A DNA stretch of 64,000 nt from Streptomyces sp. 7-21 (GTDB lineage: Bacteria; Actinomycetota; Actinomycetes; Streptomycetales; Streptomycetaceae): NCBI RefSeq assembly GCF_016741785.1, contig NZ_JAERRL010000010.1, positions 124,001-188,000 of the forward strand, read 5' to 3'. Below the pieces are notes generated by a model. The model saw only the letters and a list, made by a program, of their open reading frames with translations. It did no database searches and was not told the DNA's origin. Shown piece by piece: positions 40,709-51,101 of the stretch (its first letter is position 1; each line of letters starts with the position of its first letter). The position numbers and the translations under genes are program-made.

Positions 40709-41383
40709 ATGACGCACCACCGCGCCCGCACCACCGCCACCGCGCTCGCCCTCGCCGCCTCCCTCGCGCTGGGACTGGGCGCCTGCGGCGGCTCGTCCAG
40801 CGACGACAGCAGCGGCGAGACCGGCTGGGGAGAGATCGAGGGCGGCCAGGCCGCCGACGAGGGCACCGTCCTCGAGCAGCCCTTCGACAAGCCGGACGTG
40901 ACCCTCACCGACACCAGCGGCGAGCCGTACAACCTCCGCGAGGAGACCGACGGCCACGTCACCCTGGTGTACTTCGGCTACACCCACTGCCCCGACATCT
41001 GCCCGCTCACCATGAGCAACATCGCCCTGGCCGCGGACACCCTCACCGAGGAGCAGCGCCAGGACCTGCGGGTCGTGTTCATCACCACAGACCCCGAGCG
41101 CGACACCCCCGAGTCGCTCGGCGACTGGCTGCGCGCCCAGAGCCCCGACTTCACCGGACTCACCGGCGACTTCGAGACCATCCAGCAGACGGCCCGCGCC
41201 ATCGGCGTGGGCCTGGAGGAGCCGTACGTGGCGGAGGACGGCGGCGTCGTCTCCACCCACGGCACCCAGGTGCTGGCCTTCCTGCCGAGCGACGACCGGG
41301 CGCACGTCGTCTACACCGAGGGCGTTACCGCCGAGACCTTCGAGCGCGACCTGCCGAAGCTGCTCAACGGGGAGCTGCCGTGA
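40709..41383 (+). CDS. sco: SCO1/SenC copper chaperone lipoprotein
   Basis: A 224-residue lipoprotein: the signal ends in LGLGACGGS, with the lipobox Cys near residue 24. The thioredoxin-like domain has the copper site CPDIC in YFGYTHCPDICPL and the distal His in VSTHGTQVLAF. It transfers copper to cuproenzymes such as cytochrome c oxidase or an extracellular copper oxidase. The ATG at 40709 is used; the ATG at 40664 would add 15 residues before a typical signal peptide. Its stop overlaps the next GTG. Confidence 0.9.
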   Translation: MTHHRARTTATALALAASLALGLGACGGSSSDDSSGETGWGEIEGGQAADEGTVLEQPFDKPDVTLTDTSGEPYNLREETDGHVTLVYFGYTHCPDICPLTMSNIALAADTLTEEQRQDLRVVFITTDPERDTPESLGDWLRAQSPDFTGLTGDFETIQQTARAIGVGLEEPYVAEDGGVVSTHGTQVLAFLPSDDRAHVVYTEGVTAETFERDLPKLLNGELP

Positions 41384-41907
41384 CCGGGCGGGGCCGCGCC
41401 CGGGCGGCCACGGCCAGACGCGCCGCGCTCACCGTGCTCACCGCGTTCACCGTGCTCGCCGGCGCGCTCACCGCCTGCGGCGGCGGAGACGGCGGCTCCC
41501 CGCCGGAGCTGACCGTCAGCGGCGCGTTCGTGCCCGAGCCGGTCGAGGGCGCCGATATGGCCGCCGGCTTCCTCACCATCGAGAACACCGGCGGCACCGA
41601 CGACACCCTGACCGGCGTCAGCAGCGGCGCCGCCGGATCCGTCGAGATGCACGTGTCGGCCGACGGCACGATGCGCCGCGTCGACTCGTTCCCGGTCCCG
41701 GCCGGCGGCGAGCTGCGGCTCCAGCGGGGCGGCGACCACCTGATGCTGCTGGGCCTGACCCGGCCCCTGGCCGAAGGCGACACTCTCTCGATGGAACTCG
41801 AGTTCGCCACCTCCGACCCGATCACCATCGAGGTGCCGGTCGAGGCCGCGACGTACACCGGCGACGACGGCGGGCACGGCGGGCACGGGGAGCAGGACAC
41901 GCCATGA
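41380..41907 (+). CDS. PCu(A)C copper chaperone lipoprotein
   Basis: A 175-residue protein. The signal peptide ends in LTACGGG, a lipobox. The PCu(A)C copper-binding pattern is present: VEMHVS (Met/His), MRRVD, then DHLMLLGL (His, Met). The C-terminal tail GGHGGHGEQ adds His residues that could bind copper loosely. It likely loads Sco or receives copper from it. GTGA and ATGA overlaps join it to both neighbours. Confidence 0.9.
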   Translation: MTGRGRARAATARRAALTVLTAFTVLAGALTACGGGDGGSPPELTVSGAFVPEPVEGADMAAGFLTIENTGGTDDTLTGVSSGAAGSVEMHVSADGTMRRVDSFPVPAGGELRLQRGGDHLMLLGLTRPLAEGDTLSMELEFATSDPITIEVPVEAATYTGDDGGHGGHGEQDTP

Positions 41908-43796
41908 CCGCCGCCCCCCGCCGCCTGCTGGGCGCCCTGCTGCTGGCCCTGGCGGCCGTGGCGCTGACGGCCACGCCCGCCACCGCACACGCCTCGCTGA
42001 CCGCCAGCACCCCGGGCGACGGGGAGGTGGTGGCGGCCCAGCCGGAACGGGTGACCCTGACGTTCACCGAGGAGGTCGCGCTCTCCGGCGACTCGCTGCG
42101 CGTGCTCGGCCCCGACGGCGAGCCCGTGCACACCGGCGAGCCGGCCGACCTCGGCGACGGCACCACCGTCACCTGGGGCATCGCCCTGCGCCCCGGGCTG
42201 CCCGACGGCACCTACACCGTGGTCTGGCACGTCGTCTCGGCGGACAGCCACCCCGTCTCGGGCGCCTTCACGTTCTCCGTCGGCGCCCCCTCGGCCACCT
42301 CCGTCGACATCGGCAGCCTCGGCGCCAGCGGGCAGGACGGGCTGACCGGGGCGCTGTACGACGCCGCGCGCTACGCCGCCTACGGCGGTTTCGCGCTGCT
42401 GGCGGGCGCCGCGGCGTTCACGCTGTGCTGCTGGCCGGGCGCCGCCGCCCGCCGCCCGGCCCGGCGGGTGCTGCGGGCCGGCTGGCTGGCGGCCACCGCC
42501 GCCACGGCCGCCCAGCTGCTGCTGCGCGGCCCCTACACCGGCTCCGGCCGCCTCGCCGACGCCTTCGACCCCGGCGGCCTGGCCGACGTGGCGGGCACGA
42601 GGACCGGCACCGCGCTGCTGGCGCGGCTGCTGCTGCTCGCCGCTGCCGCCGGGTTCCTCGCCGTGCTGACCGGCCGCTACGCCCGGGCGCACGCCGCCGG
42701 GGCCGGCCGGGCCCCGGCCGGCCTGACCTGGGGGCTGGCGCTCGGCGGCGGCCTGGTCGCGGCCGGGACCGCCGCCACGTGGGCGCTGTCCGAGCACGCC
42801 TCGACCGGCCCGCAGACCACGGTCGCCGTCCCCGCCGACATCGTGCACCTGCTCGCCGTCGCCGCCTGGCTCGGCGGCCTGGTCACGCTGCTGGCGCTGC
42901 TGCGCGCCGAGCCGGACGGGCCGCCGGTGCCGCGCGCCGCCGTGCGGCGGTTCGGGCGGCTGGCGCTGGCCGCCGTGGCGGCGCTGGCGGCGACCGGGCT
43001 GTACCAGTCGGGGCGGCAGGTGGGCACGCCGGACGCGCTCGTTGCCACCAGCTACGGCAGGCTGCTGCTGCTCAAGGCGGCCCTGGTCGCGGCGGTGCTG
43101 TGCGTGGCCTGGTACTCGCGCCGCCACGCCGGCCGCCTCGCCGGGACGCCCGCCCAGCCGGAAGCCGGCCAGCCCGAGCCGGAGCCGGAGCCGGAGCCCG
43201 CACTGGTGCCGGCGCCGGGCACCAGCCCGGAACGCGCCCGGCAGCTGGCCCGCCAGCGCGCCGCGATGCGCGCGGCCCGCCGCCGCACCCGGCGCGACGC
43301 CGACCCGGCCCGCGCCGGGCTGCGCCGCTCGGTCGCCGCCGAGGTGGCCGTGGCGGCCGTCGTCCTCGCCGTCACCACGGCGCTGACGGCGACCCCGCCC
43401 GCGCGGACCGAGAACGCCCAGGCGGCCGGGGCCGCCGCGGCGCCGCAGGAGCCCGGCTCCGGCAGCGTCCGGTACGACACGGGCGGCGGCCCGGCCGGCC
43501 AGGGCACCGCCCGGCTGCACCTGGCGCCCGGCCGGACCGGCGAGAACACGCTGCGCGTCACCCTGGAGGACCGGCGCGGCCGGCCCGCCGCGGCCGAGGA
43601 GCTGCGCGCGGCGTTTACCCTGCCCGCCGAGTCCATCGGCCCGCTGCGCTTCACGGAGCCGGCCCGGACCGGCCCCGGGAGCTGGGAGTTCTCCGGCGTG
43701 ACGCTCCCCCGCCCCGGCGCGTGGGAGGCCGCGCTGACCATCCGCACCTCCGACGTCGACCAGGTCACCGTCACGACCACCCTCACCCTTCCCTGA
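41904..43796 (+). CDS. CopC-CopD fusion copper import protein
   Basis: A 630-residue fusion. After the signal peptide, the CopC domain starts at HASLTASTPGDGEVV (copper-binding N-terminal His) and ends with VVWHVVSADSHPVSGAF. From residue ~145 there are about eight membrane spans of the CopD type, including LLAVAAWLGGLVTLLALL. After a loop rich in Pro/Glu and Arg, an extra extracellular domain occupies the last 110 residues (TARLHLAPGRTGENTLRV). It would move copper across the membrane for the secreted enzymes of this operon. Confidence 0.88.
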   Translation: MTAAPRRLLGALLLALAAVALTATPATAHASLTASTPGDGEVVAAQPERVTLTFTEEVALSGDSLRVLGPDGEPVHTGEPADLGDGTTVTWGIALRPGLPDGTYTVVWHVVSADSHPVSGAFTFSVGAPSATSVDIGSLGASGQDGLTGALYDAARYAAYGGFALLAGAAAFTLCCWPGAAARRPARRVLRAGWLAATAATAAQLLLRGPYTGSGRLADAFDPGGLADVAGTRTGTALLARLLLLAAAAGFLAVLTGRYARAHAAGAGRAPAGLTWGLALGGGLVAAGTAATWALSEHASTGPQTTVAVPADIVHLLAVAAWLGGLVTLLALLRAEPDGPPVPRAAVRRFGRLALAAVAALAATGLYQSGRQVGTPDALVATSYGRLLLLKAALVAAVLCVAWYSRRHAGRLAGTPAQPEAGQPEPEPEPEPALVPAPGTSPERARQLARQRAAMRAARRRTRRDADPARAGLRRSVAAEVAVAAVVLAVTTALTATPPARTENAQAAGAAAAPQEPGSGSVRYDTGGGPAGQGTARLHLAPGRTGENTLRVTLEDRRGRPAAAEELRAAFTLPAESIGPLRFTEPARTGPGSWEFSGVTLPRPGAWEAALTIRTSDVDQVTVTTTLTLP

Positions 43797-43811
43797 CGCG
43801 CGGGAGGACCC

Positions 43812-45149
43812 ATGCCCGACAAGCCCACGACCAAGCCCACAACAGCGACCACGCGCACCACAGCGAAGAACGGAAACAACGACCCGGCCACCACCGCGGG
43901 GCACGCCCTCACCCGCCGCCGCCTGCTGACCACGGCGGGCGCCACCGGCGCCGCCGGGGTCGCGGCCGGCGCGGCCGGCGGCGCGCTCACCGCCTCGGCC
44001 GCCTCCTCCGGCGGCAGCGGCGGCACCGCCGACGGCGCCTCCTCCGGCCCCGCGCTGTCCACGCTCGGCTCGACCGAGGTGGCGTTCCACGGCCGCCACC
44101 AGCCCGGCATCACCGACCCCCTCCAGGCCCACGGCCACCTCGCCGCGTTCGACCTGGTCCCCGGCGCCGGGCGCCGCCAGGCCGCCGCGCTGCTGCGCCG
44201 CTGGTCGGACGCGGCGCGCGCGCTGATGGCGGGGCGCGCGCCGGACGGCGGGCACCTGGGCGTCGCCCTGGACGCGGGCCCGTCCTCCCTCACCGTCACG
44301 TTCGGGTTCGGCCGCGGCTTCTTCGATGCGACGGGCCTGGCGGACCAGCGGCCCGAGGCGCTGGCGCCGCTGCCGGAGTTCTCCAGCGACGCCCTGGACC
44401 CGGCGCGCTCCGACGGCGACCTGTGGGTGCAGATCGGCGCCAACGACGGGCTGGTCGCGTTCCACGCCCTGCGCACGCTCCAGCGCGAGGCGGACGGCGC
44501 GGCGGCGCTGCGGTGGCAGATGACCGGCTTCTCCCGCAGCCCCGGGGCGACGGCCCGGCCGATGACGACGCGCAACCTGATGGGCCAGGTCGACGGCACC
44601 AACAACCCGTCGCCCGGCGACGAGGACTTCGACCGGCTGATCTTCGCCAGCGGCGACCCCGCCTGGATGGCCGGCGGGTCCTATGCCGTCTTCCGCCGCA
44701 TCCGCATGCTGCTGGACGACTGGGAGAGCCGCCCGCTGGCGGACCAGGAGCGGGTGATCGGGCGCCGCAAGGAGGACGGGGCGCCGCTGTCCGGCGGCGG
44801 GGAGACCACGCCGGTGGACCTGGAGGCGGTGCGCGAGGACGGCACGCTGGTGGTGCCCGCGACCGCGCACGTGCGGGTGGCGGCGCCCTCGCAGAACGGC
44901 GGGGCGACGATGCTGCGCCGCTCGTTCTCGTACCACGACGGTTTCCGCGACGACGGGGCGCCGGACGCCGGGCTGCTGTTCGTGTGCTGGCAGGCGGACC
45001 CGCGGCGGGCGTTCGTGCCGGTGCAGCGGAAGCTGGACCGGGGCGACGCGCTGTCGGAGTTCATCCGGCACGAGGCGAGCGGCGTGTTCGCGGTCCCGCC
45101 AGGGGCGGCCGAGGGCGAGTACGTGGGGCAGGCGCTGCTGGAGGGCTGA
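43812..45149 (+). CDS. Tat-exported Dyp-type haem peroxidase
   Basis: A 445-residue peroxidase. The Tat signal contains TRRRLLTTAG. The catalytic GxxDG motif is in LMGQVDGTNNPSPGDEDF, and the distal/proximal haem region lies in the second half (VAAPSQNGGATMLRRSFSYH). The family bleaches dyes and oxidises phenolics. Located after Sco, PCu(A)C and CopCD, the locus resembles the sco-ecuC-dtpA copper locus described in Streptomyces lividans, where this peroxidase and copper delivery are functionally linked. It starts 15 bp after copCD. Confidence 0.9.
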   Translation: MPDKPTTKPTTATTRTTAKNGNNDPATTAGHALTRRRLLTTAGATGAAGVAAGAAGGALTASAASSGGSGGTADGASSGPALSTLGSTEVAFHGRHQPGITDPLQAHGHLAAFDLVPGAGRRQAAALLRRWSDAARALMAGRAPDGGHLGVALDAGPSSLTVTFGFGRGFFDATGLADQRPEALAPLPEFSSDALDPARSDGDLWVQIGANDGLVAFHALRTLQREADGAAALRWQMTGFSRSPGATARPMTTRNLMGQVDGTNNPSPGDEDFDRLIFASGDPAWMAGGSYAVFRRIRMLLDDWESRPLADQERVIGRRKEDGAPLSGGGETTPVDLEAVREDGTLVVPATAHVRVAAPSQNGGATMLRRSFSYHDGFRDDGAPDAGLLFVCWQADPRRAFVPVQRKLDRGDALSEFIRHEASGVFAVPPGAAEGEYVGQALLEG

Positions 45150-45243
45150 CGGGGACTGACGGGGCCTGACGAGGGCTGACGGGGACTGACGGGGTCCGCC
45201 CGGTGCGGACGTGGCGGGTCACGGGCGGGGATACCGTTGTCGC

Positions 45244-46176
45244 ATGAGTGCCGCGAGCCGCTATACGTATCTCGGTCCCGAGGGGACGTTCACTGAGGCC
45301 GCCCTGCGCACGCTGCCGGAGGCGGCGACGCGCGAACTGGTGCCGATGATCTCGGTGCCCGCCGCTCTGGACGCGGTGCGCTCGCGGGAGGCGTCGGGGG
45401 CGCTGGTGCCGATCGAGAACTCGGTGGAGGGCGGCGTCACCGCGACGCTGGACGAGCTGGCCTCGGGCGAGCCGCTGATGATCTACCGCGAGGTGCTGCT
45501 GCCGATCGCGTTCGCGCTGCTGGTGCGGCCGGGGACGCGGCTGGACGCGGTCAAGACGGTCACGGGGCACCCGGTGGCGCAGCCGCAGGTGCGCAAGTGG
45601 CTGGAGCGGAACCTGCCGGACGCGCAGTGGGAGTCGGCGGCCTCGAACGCGGACGGGGCCAGGCTGGTGCAGGAGGGCCGGTACGACGGGGCGTTCGCGG
45701 GCGAGTTCGCGGCGGCGACGTACGGGCTTGAGCCGCTGGTGACCGGCATCCACGACGCGGAGAACGCCACCACCCGGTTCGTGCTGGTGGGCCGGCCGGC
45801 GCGGCCGGCGGCGGCGACGGGGGCGGACAAGACGTCGCTGGTGCTGTGGCTGCGGGCGGACCACCCGGGCGCGCTGCTGGAGCTGCTCCAGGAGTTCTCG
45901 GCGTGCGGGGTGAACCTGTGCCGGATCGAGTCGCGGCCGACCGGTGAGGGTATCGGGCGGTACTGCTTCTCCGTGGACTGCGAGGGCCACATCTCGGACC
46001 GGCGGGTCGGGGAGGCGCTGATGGGGCTGAAGCGGCTCTGCGCGGACGTGCGGTTCCTCGGCTCGTACCCGCGGGCGGACCGGGTGCGACCGGAGATCCG
46101 GCAGGGCACTTCGGACGCTGACTTCCAGCGGGCGGCGGACTGGCTGACCCGGTGCCTGGATGGTCGTACGACCTGA
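45244..46176 (+). CDS. pheA: Prephenate dehydratase
   Basis: A 310-residue monofunctional enzyme converting prephenate to phenylpyruvate in phenylalanine synthesis. The start is at YTYLGPEGTFTEAALR; VPIENSVEGGVTATLD and TRFVLVG are the dehydratase hallmarks (Thr-Arg-Phe of the active site). The C-terminal ACT domain, with NLCRIESRPTGEGIGRYCF, contains the ESRP element that binds phenylalanine for feedback inhibition. ATG 45244 is preferred to the GTG at 45211. Confidence 0.93.
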   Translation: MSAASRYTYLGPEGTFTEAALRTLPEAATRELVPMISVPAALDAVRSREASGALVPIENSVEGGVTATLDELASGEPLMIYREVLLPIAFALLVRPGTRLDAVKTVTGHPVAQPQVRKWLERNLPDAQWESAASNADGARLVQEGRYDGAFAGEFAAATYGLEPLVTGIHDAENATTRFVLVGRPARPAAATGADKTSLVLWLRADHPGALLELLQEFSACGVNLCRIESRPTGEGIGRYCFSVDCEGHISDRRVGEALMGLKRLCADVRFLGSYPRADRVRPEIRQGTSDADFQRAADWLTRCLDGRTT

Positions 46177-46183
46177 GGACAAG

Positions 46184-46487
46184 TTATCCACAGGAGAGCA
46201 TCCGGGCCTGTGGACAACCGCCGCCAGGACCATCGCGACCTCTAGGAAAAAAGCGACATAACGCCTCGTCGACGGCAAGTCCCCTCACAGTGGCGTGAAT
46301 CACCTTTCGTCACCCTCAAAACAGCTGAGTAACTCTCCAGAGCGAGGGAATTTCACCAAGGATTCCACCGGAATCCCTCGGACGTGTGCATAGAACGGGT
46401 TTCGCCGGGGAATTCTGCGGCGCGCACCGAAGCCCGTCGGGATATCCCCAGAGTTATCCACAGGCGGCCACCGATCCCTGTGGACAA
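46184..46487. promoter_or_regulatory. DnaA-box cluster between pheA and serS
   Basis: Two convergent pairs of DnaA-box 9-mers: TTATCCACA at 46184 facing TGTGGACAA at 46209, and TTATCCACA at 46454 facing TGTGGACAA at 46479. Both pairs have exactly the same 25-bp start-to-start spacing. The rest of the 46177-46617 spacer has no convincing gene and must hold the serS promoter. Confidence 0.65.
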
Positions 46488-46617
46488 CGCTGGGGATAAC
46501 CTTGGGGACGGCCGCCTGACCTGTGGATTCCAGCACCCCGCCCTCGCCGCCCCGCTCTCGCCAAGAACCGACAAAAGGGACAAAAAAGCCGGTTGCGCTT
46601 TTCGATAGCCTAGGGGC

Positions 46618-47892
46618 GTGATTGACCTTCGCCTGCTTCGTGAGGATCCGGACCGAGTGCGCGCCTCGCAGCGCGCCCGTGGTGAGGACGTCGGCATCGT
46701 CGACGCTCTCCTCTCCGCCGACGAGCGGCGCCGGTCGTCCAGTACCCGCTTCGACGAGCTGCGCGCCGAGCAGAAGCAGCTCGGCAAGCGCATCCCCCGG
46801 GCGGAGGGCGAGGAGAAGCAGGCCCTGCTCTCCCGCGCCGCCGAGCTCGCCGCCGCGGTCAAGGCCGCCGACGCCGAGCGTGACGAGGCCGCCGCGGAGG
46901 CCGAGCGGCTGCTGCTCCAGCTGGGGAACATCGTCCACCCCGACGTCCCGGTCGGCGGCGAGGACGACTTCACCGTCCGCGAGACCCACGGCACGCCCCG
47001 GGACTTCGCCGCCGAGGGGTTCACGCCCAAGGACCACCTGGAGCTGGGCCAGGCCCTCGGCGCGATCGACACCGAGCGCGGCGCGAAGGTGTCCGGCTCG
47101 CGCTTCTACTACCTGACGGGCCCCGGCGCGCTGCTGGAGCTGGCCCTGGTCAACGCGGCCGTCGCGCAGGCCACCGCCGAGGGCTTCACGCCGGTGGTCA
47201 CCCCCGCGCTGGTCAAGCCGCGCGCCATGGAGGGCACCGGTTTCCTCGGCCAGGCCGCCGCCGACGTGTACCACCTGGAGAAGGACGACCTGTACCTGGT
47301 CGGCACCTCCGAGGTGCCGCTGGCGGCCTACCACATGGACGAGATCATCGAGGCCGACCGCCTGCCGCTGCGCTACGCGGGCGTCTCGCCGTGCTTCCGC
47401 CGCGAGGCGGGCAGCTACGGCAAGGACACCAGGGGCATCTTCCGGGTCCACCAGTTCGAGAAGGTCGAGATGTTCTCCTACGTCGCGCCGGAGGAGGCCG
47501 AGGCCGAGCTGGAGCGGCTGCTGGAGTGGGAGAAGCAGTGGCTGACGTCGCTGGAGCTGCCGTTCCGCGTCATCGACGTGGCCAGCGGTGACCTGGGCCT
47601 CTCGGCCTCGCGCAAGTACGACTGCGAGGCGTGGATCCCGACCCAGGGCAAGTACCGGGAGCTGACCTCCACGTCGAACTGCACGGAGTTCCAGGCGCGC
47701 CGCCTGAAGATCCGGATGCGCGGCAAGGACGGGCCCGCCCGCCCGCTCGCCACGCTCAACGGCACGCTGTGCGCGGTCTCGCGCACCATCGTCGCCCTGC
47801 TTGAGAACCACCAGCTCGCCGACGGCTCGGTGCGGGTGCCCGAGGTGCTGCGGCCCTACCTCGGCGGGCGCGACGTGCTGGAACCCGTGTGA
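46618..47892 (+). CDS. serS: Seryl-tRNA synthetase
   Basis: A 424-residue class II synthetase. The N-terminal 110 residues form the long coiled-coil arm ([20 protein letters not shown]) that grips the long variable arm of serine tRNAs. The catalytic core has [14 protein letters not shown], motif 2 in [20 protein letters not shown] and motif 3 in [17 protein letters not shown]. The GTG start gives [14 protein letters not shown], the usual beginning. The stop overlaps the next gene by four bases. Confidence 0.95.
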   Translation: MIDLRLLREDPDRVRASQRARGEDVGIVDALLSADERRRSSSTRFDELRAEQKQLGKRIPRAEGEEKQALLSRAAELAAAVKAADAERDEAAAEAERLLLQLGNIVHPDVPVGGEDDFTVRETHGTPRDFAAEGFTPKDHLELGQALGAIDTERGAKVSGSRFYYLTGPGALLELALVNAAVAQATAEGFTPVVTPALVKPRAMEGTGFLGQAAADVYHLEKDDLYLVGTSEVPLAAYHMDEIIEADRLPLRYAGVSPCFRREAGSYGKDTRGIFRVHQFEKVEMFSYVAPEEAEAELERLLEWEKQWLTSLELPFRVIDVASGDLGLSASRKYDCEAWIPTQGKYRELTSTSNCTEFQARRLKIRMRGKDGPARPLATLNGTLCAVSRTIVALLENHQLADGSVRVPEVLRPYLGGRDVLEPV

Positions 47893-48731
47893 TATTCCCC
47901 TACCGCCTGGTCGCGACCGACCTCGACGGCACGCTGCTGCGCAGCGACCACACCGTCTCGGCCCGTACGCGCGCCGCGCTCGCCGCCGCCCAGGCGGCGG
48001 GCGCCGCGCACATCGTCGCCACCGGCCGCAGCGTCGCCGGCACGCGGCACGTGCTGGACAGCCTCGGCTACACCGGCCTGGCGGTGTGCGGGCAGGGCTC
48101 CCAGCTGTACCACGCGGGCGAGCGCCGGCTGCTGACGTCCGTGACCCTGGACCGGGCGCTGGCGCAGCGGGCCGTGGCGCGGCTGGAGGAGGCGCTCGGC
48201 CCGCTGGGCGTGGCCGTCAACCGGGACGGGCCGGACGGCGAGGTCGTGATGGACGAGCGGTACCGGATCCAGGCGTCGGCGGCCTGGTTCGGGGAGCACG
48301 CCGACCCGGGCGACCAGGACCGCGTGGAGGCGGCCGTGGACCGCGGGCCGCTGTGGGCCGAGCCGCTCATCAAGCTGTATCTCAGCCACGGCGAGCTGAC
48401 CGACGACGAACTCGCCTCCGCCGCCCGGAACCTGGTGGGGAGCGCGCTGGAGGTCGTCATCGCCGGTGCCCACCTGGTGGAGCTGCTGCCGCTGGGGCTG
48501 ACGAAGGCGACCGGGCTGTCGCTGGCCGCCCGCCGCCTCGGCCTGACGGGTCGGGACGCGATCGCGTTCGGGGACATGCCCAACGACGTGCCCATGCTCC
48601 GCTGGGCCGCCCACGGCGTCGCCATGGCGGGCGCCCACCCCGATCTGCTGGCCGTGGCCGACGAGGTCACCTCCTCGAACGACGACGACGGCATCGCCAA
48701 GATCCTCGAACCGCTGCTGACCGCGCCCTGA
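47889..48731 (+). CDS. Cof-type HAD hydrolase
   Basis: A 280-residue phosphatase. Motif I is [16 protein letters not shown], motif II is the Thr in [10 protein letters not shown], and motif III/IV is [14 protein letters not shown] followed by [13 protein letters not shown] Cof-type cap lies between. It would dephosphorylate small sugar phosphates or cofactors. It is translationally coupled to serS by a GTG overlapping the stop. A related protein is encoded at 61237-62055. Confidence 0.9.
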   Translation: MIFPYRLVATDLDGTLLRSDHTVSARTRAALAAAQAAGAAHIVATGRSVAGTRHVLDSLGYTGLAVCGQGSQLYHAGERRLLTSVTLDRALAQRAVARLEEALGPLGVAVNRDGPDGEVVMDERYRIQASAAWFGEHADPGDQDRVEAAVDRGPLWAEPLIKLYLSHGELTDDELASAARNLVGSALEVVIAGAHLVELLPLGLTKATGLSLAARRLGLTGRDAIAFGDMPNDVPMLRWAAHGVAMAGAHPDLLAVADEVTSSNDDDGIAKILEPLLTAP

Positions 48732-48872
48732 GCCCCGCCGCCTGACGGGCCGTCAACGCCTGTGGTCTACACCAGGTCTTGACGGGATGGCCGGGCGGCG
48801 GCAGGGTGCTGGCACGTCGGCGAGAGCGCTCCGCACGGCATCACTCCAGACCCCCACACCTCGGAGAGTGTC

Positions 48873-50030
48873 ATGGACATGCACCTTTCGCGCAGGGCGC
48901 TGCTCACCGGCACCGCGGGCCTGGCGCTGGGCGCCTCCGCCCTGGCCCTGCGCCCGGGCACCGCGCGCGCCCAGGGCTCGCTCCCCCTGACGATCGCCAA
49001 CCGGACGGGCCAGTTCGACAACTCCTCGATCTGGGTCTACATCGTCGGCAACGACGGCGAGCGCCAGGTCTGGGTCACCCCCGACGGGGAGCTGCGGCCG
49101 GTGTCCCTCGACGACAACGGCCCGGACGGCTTCACCGACTACGCCATCCCGCTGGCCGCCTCCGGTGACACCACCATCCCGCTGCCCTACCTCTCGGGCC
49201 GGATCTACGTGTCGCTCGGCGAGAAGCTGAAGTTCGCCGCGGTCCAGGACGGCAACGGCGACCCGGCCCTCGCCTACCCCGCCGGCTGGGTCGCCACCGA
49301 CCCCAACTACCCGGTGCTGCACGACTGCGCCGAGTTCACGTACCGGCCGGACGGGATGTACTGCAACACGACGATGGTCGACATGTTCAGCGTCCCGCTG
49401 AGCATCCGCCTCACCGGCGCCAGCGACCAGACCACCGGCACGCTGCGGGAGGGCGCGCGGGCCGCCGTCTTCTCCGAGCTGGCCGCGCACGAGACGTTCG
49501 GCCCACTGGTCGACGGCGACCGGCGCGTCCTCGCTCCCGGCCACGGCCTGGACGCCGGGCTGTTCCCCGCCGGCTACTTCGACGGGTACGTGGACCGGGT
49601 CTGGAGCGAGTACGCCGCCCGCGACCTGCTGATCACCACCAACGCCGGCCAGTTCACCGGCCGCGTCACCGGCGACCAGCTGGTCTTCTCCGGGCCTGGC
49701 GAGGTGACCATCAGCCGGCCGTCCACGCGCGACGTGCTCTTCTGCGACGGCGCGCTCGCGGCGCCCAACGACGGCATCACCGGCCCGGTCGCCGCCGTCC
49801 TGGCCGCCGCGCTCAACCGCACCACCGCCGTCAGCCACGCCGAGCAGCCGGTCACCGACCCGGCCGCGTTCTACCAGGAGGAGCCCGCCCACCACTACGC
49901 GCGGGTGCTGCACCAGGCGACCGAGGACGGGCGGGCGTACGGCTTCGCCTTCGACGACGTCGGCGGCTTCGCGTCGTACATCGAGGACGGCGCGCCGACG
50001 GCGATGACGCTGACCCTCACGCCGTTCTGA
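48873..50030 (+). CDS. Secreted GH64 beta-1,3-glucanase
   Basis: A 385-residue enzyme with a Tat-type signal (HLSRRALLTGTAGLALG). The mature part starts with LPLTIANRTGQFDNSSIWVY, the thaumatin-like opening of glycoside hydrolase family 64, and contains CAEFTYRPDGMYCNTTMVDMF and YVDRVWSEYAARDLLI with the acidic residues of the active cleft. The end is FAFDDVGGFASYIEDGAPTA. It would cut laminarin or fungal wall glucan outside the cell. Confidence 0.88.
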   Translation: MDMHLSRRALLTGTAGLALGASALALRPGTARAQGSLPLTIANRTGQFDNSSIWVYIVGNDGERQVWVTPDGELRPVSLDDNGPDGFTDYAIPLAASGDTTIPLPYLSGRIYVSLGEKLKFAAVQDGNGDPALAYPAGWVATDPNYPVLHDCAEFTYRPDGMYCNTTMVDMFSVPLSIRLTGASDQTTGTLREGARAAVFSELAAHETFGPLVDGDRRVLAPGHGLDAGLFPAGYFDGYVDRVWSEYAARDLLITTNAGQFTGRVTGDQLVFSGPGEVTISRPSTRDVLFCDGALAAPNDGITGPVAAVLAAALNRTTAVSHAEQPVTDPAAFYQEEPAHHYARVLHQATEDGRAYGFAFDDVGGFASYIEDGAPTAMTLTLTPF

Positions 50031-50173
50031 GGCCGCGGCCGAACGGCGCGGGCGGGTGACGACCGTCCGCGCCGTTCGCCGGGCGCCGCAGCGAGCATGC
50101 GACGGCCCGGTCCGTAGGATCCGGTGGGCCGGGCGTCCGGCGTCGCGGTGAACGGCGCTGCGGGGGCGGGGAG

Positions 50174-50194
50174 TTGTCCACAGCTTGTGGATAA
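50174..50194. promoter_or_regulatory. Convergent DnaA-box pair
   Basis: TTGTCCACA at 50174-50182 and TGTGGATAA at 50186-50194 are separated by three bases, in the 264-bp spacer before the methyltransferase gene. Confidence 0.55.
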
Positions 50195-50294
50195 CCCCTA
50201 GGCCAGGCAGGCTTGTTCTGCACTGTGCGTGCGCTGCGGGTGTCGCTAGGGTGCCTTCGCTGGTCCACCGCCGCCGCGCTTGCTGGAACAGGTC

Positions 50295-51101
50295 ATGACC
50301 GACACCCCGCACCTCAGCACCACCACGCCGCATCCCGCGCGCGTCTACGACTACTGGCTCGGCGGCACGAACCACTACGCCGCCGACGCGGAGGCCGCCG
50401 AGAAGATCGCGCGGATCTGGCCCAAGATCAAGGAAGGCGCGCAGCACAACCGGGCGTTCATGCACCGGGCCGTGCGCTACCTCACCGCCGAGGCCGGCAT
50501 CCGGCAGTTCCTGGACATCGGCACCGGCATCCCGACCGAGCCCGACCTGCACCAGGTCGCGCAGGAGATCGCACCCGAGACCCGGGTGGTGTACGTCGAC
50601 AACGACCCCATCGTCCTGGCCTGCGCCGACGCCCTCCTCACCAGCTCCCCCGAGGGCCGGGTGTCCTACCTCCACGCCGACGTCACCGAGCCGGACGCCG
50701 TCCTGCACTCCCCTGAGGTGACCGGGACTCTGGACCTCAGCCAGCCGGTCGCGCTGTCGATGGTGGCGCTGCTCCACCTCATCTCGGACGCCAGCGGCGC
50801 GGGCGAGCTGGTGCGCCGGTTCCTGGCCGCCGTGCCGTCCGGCAGCTACCTCTTCCTCACCCACGCCACGCACGAACTTAACCCGGACCTGATGGCGCGG
50901 GTCGCCGAGGCGTACCGCCCGGTCTCCACCGAGGGCCAGCTGCACACAAAGAAGGAGATCGCGCGCTTCTTCGACGGCCTGGAGTTCGCCGAGCCGGGCC
51001 TGGTGGTCACCCACCGCTGGCGGCCCGACCCCGCACAGCGCCTCCCCGAGCTGACCGATGCGGAGATGTCCGGCTACGCGGCGGTCGCCCGCAAGCCATG
51101 A
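50295..51101 (+). CDS. S-adenosylmethionine-dependent methyltransferase (DUF574)
   Basis: A 268-residue protein of a family greatly expanded in Streptomyces. The N-terminus HPARVYDYWLGGTNHYAAD is its signature; the SAM-binding motif I is FLDIGTGIPTEPD, motif II is VVYVDNDPIVLA, and a later strand is VALSMVALLHLISDA. The substrate is unknown. Its stop overlaps the ATG of a 27-codon frame. Confidence 0.9.
   Translation: MTDTPHLSTTTPHPARVYDYWLGGTNHYAADAEAAEKIARIWPKIKEGAQHNRAFMHRAVRYLTAEAGIRQFLDIGTGIPTEPDLHQVAQEIAPETRVVYVDNDPIVLACADALLTSSPEGRVSYLHADVTEPDAVLHSPEVTGTLDLSQPVALSMVALLHLISDASGAGELVRRFLAAVPSGSYLFLTHATHELNPDLMARVAEAYRPVSTEGQLHTKKEIARFFDGLEFAEPGLVVTHRWRPDPAQRLPELTDAEMSGYAAVARKP

Noticed and set aside
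41364..45071. 1235-codon minus-strand frame opposite the copper operon
   Set aside because: Same artefact of third-position GC; the plus strand holds five well-supported genes.
46177..46617. Chromosomal origin oriC
   Set aside because: Only four DnaA boxes and no dnaA or dnaN nearby; better seen as a DnaA-box-rich spacer.
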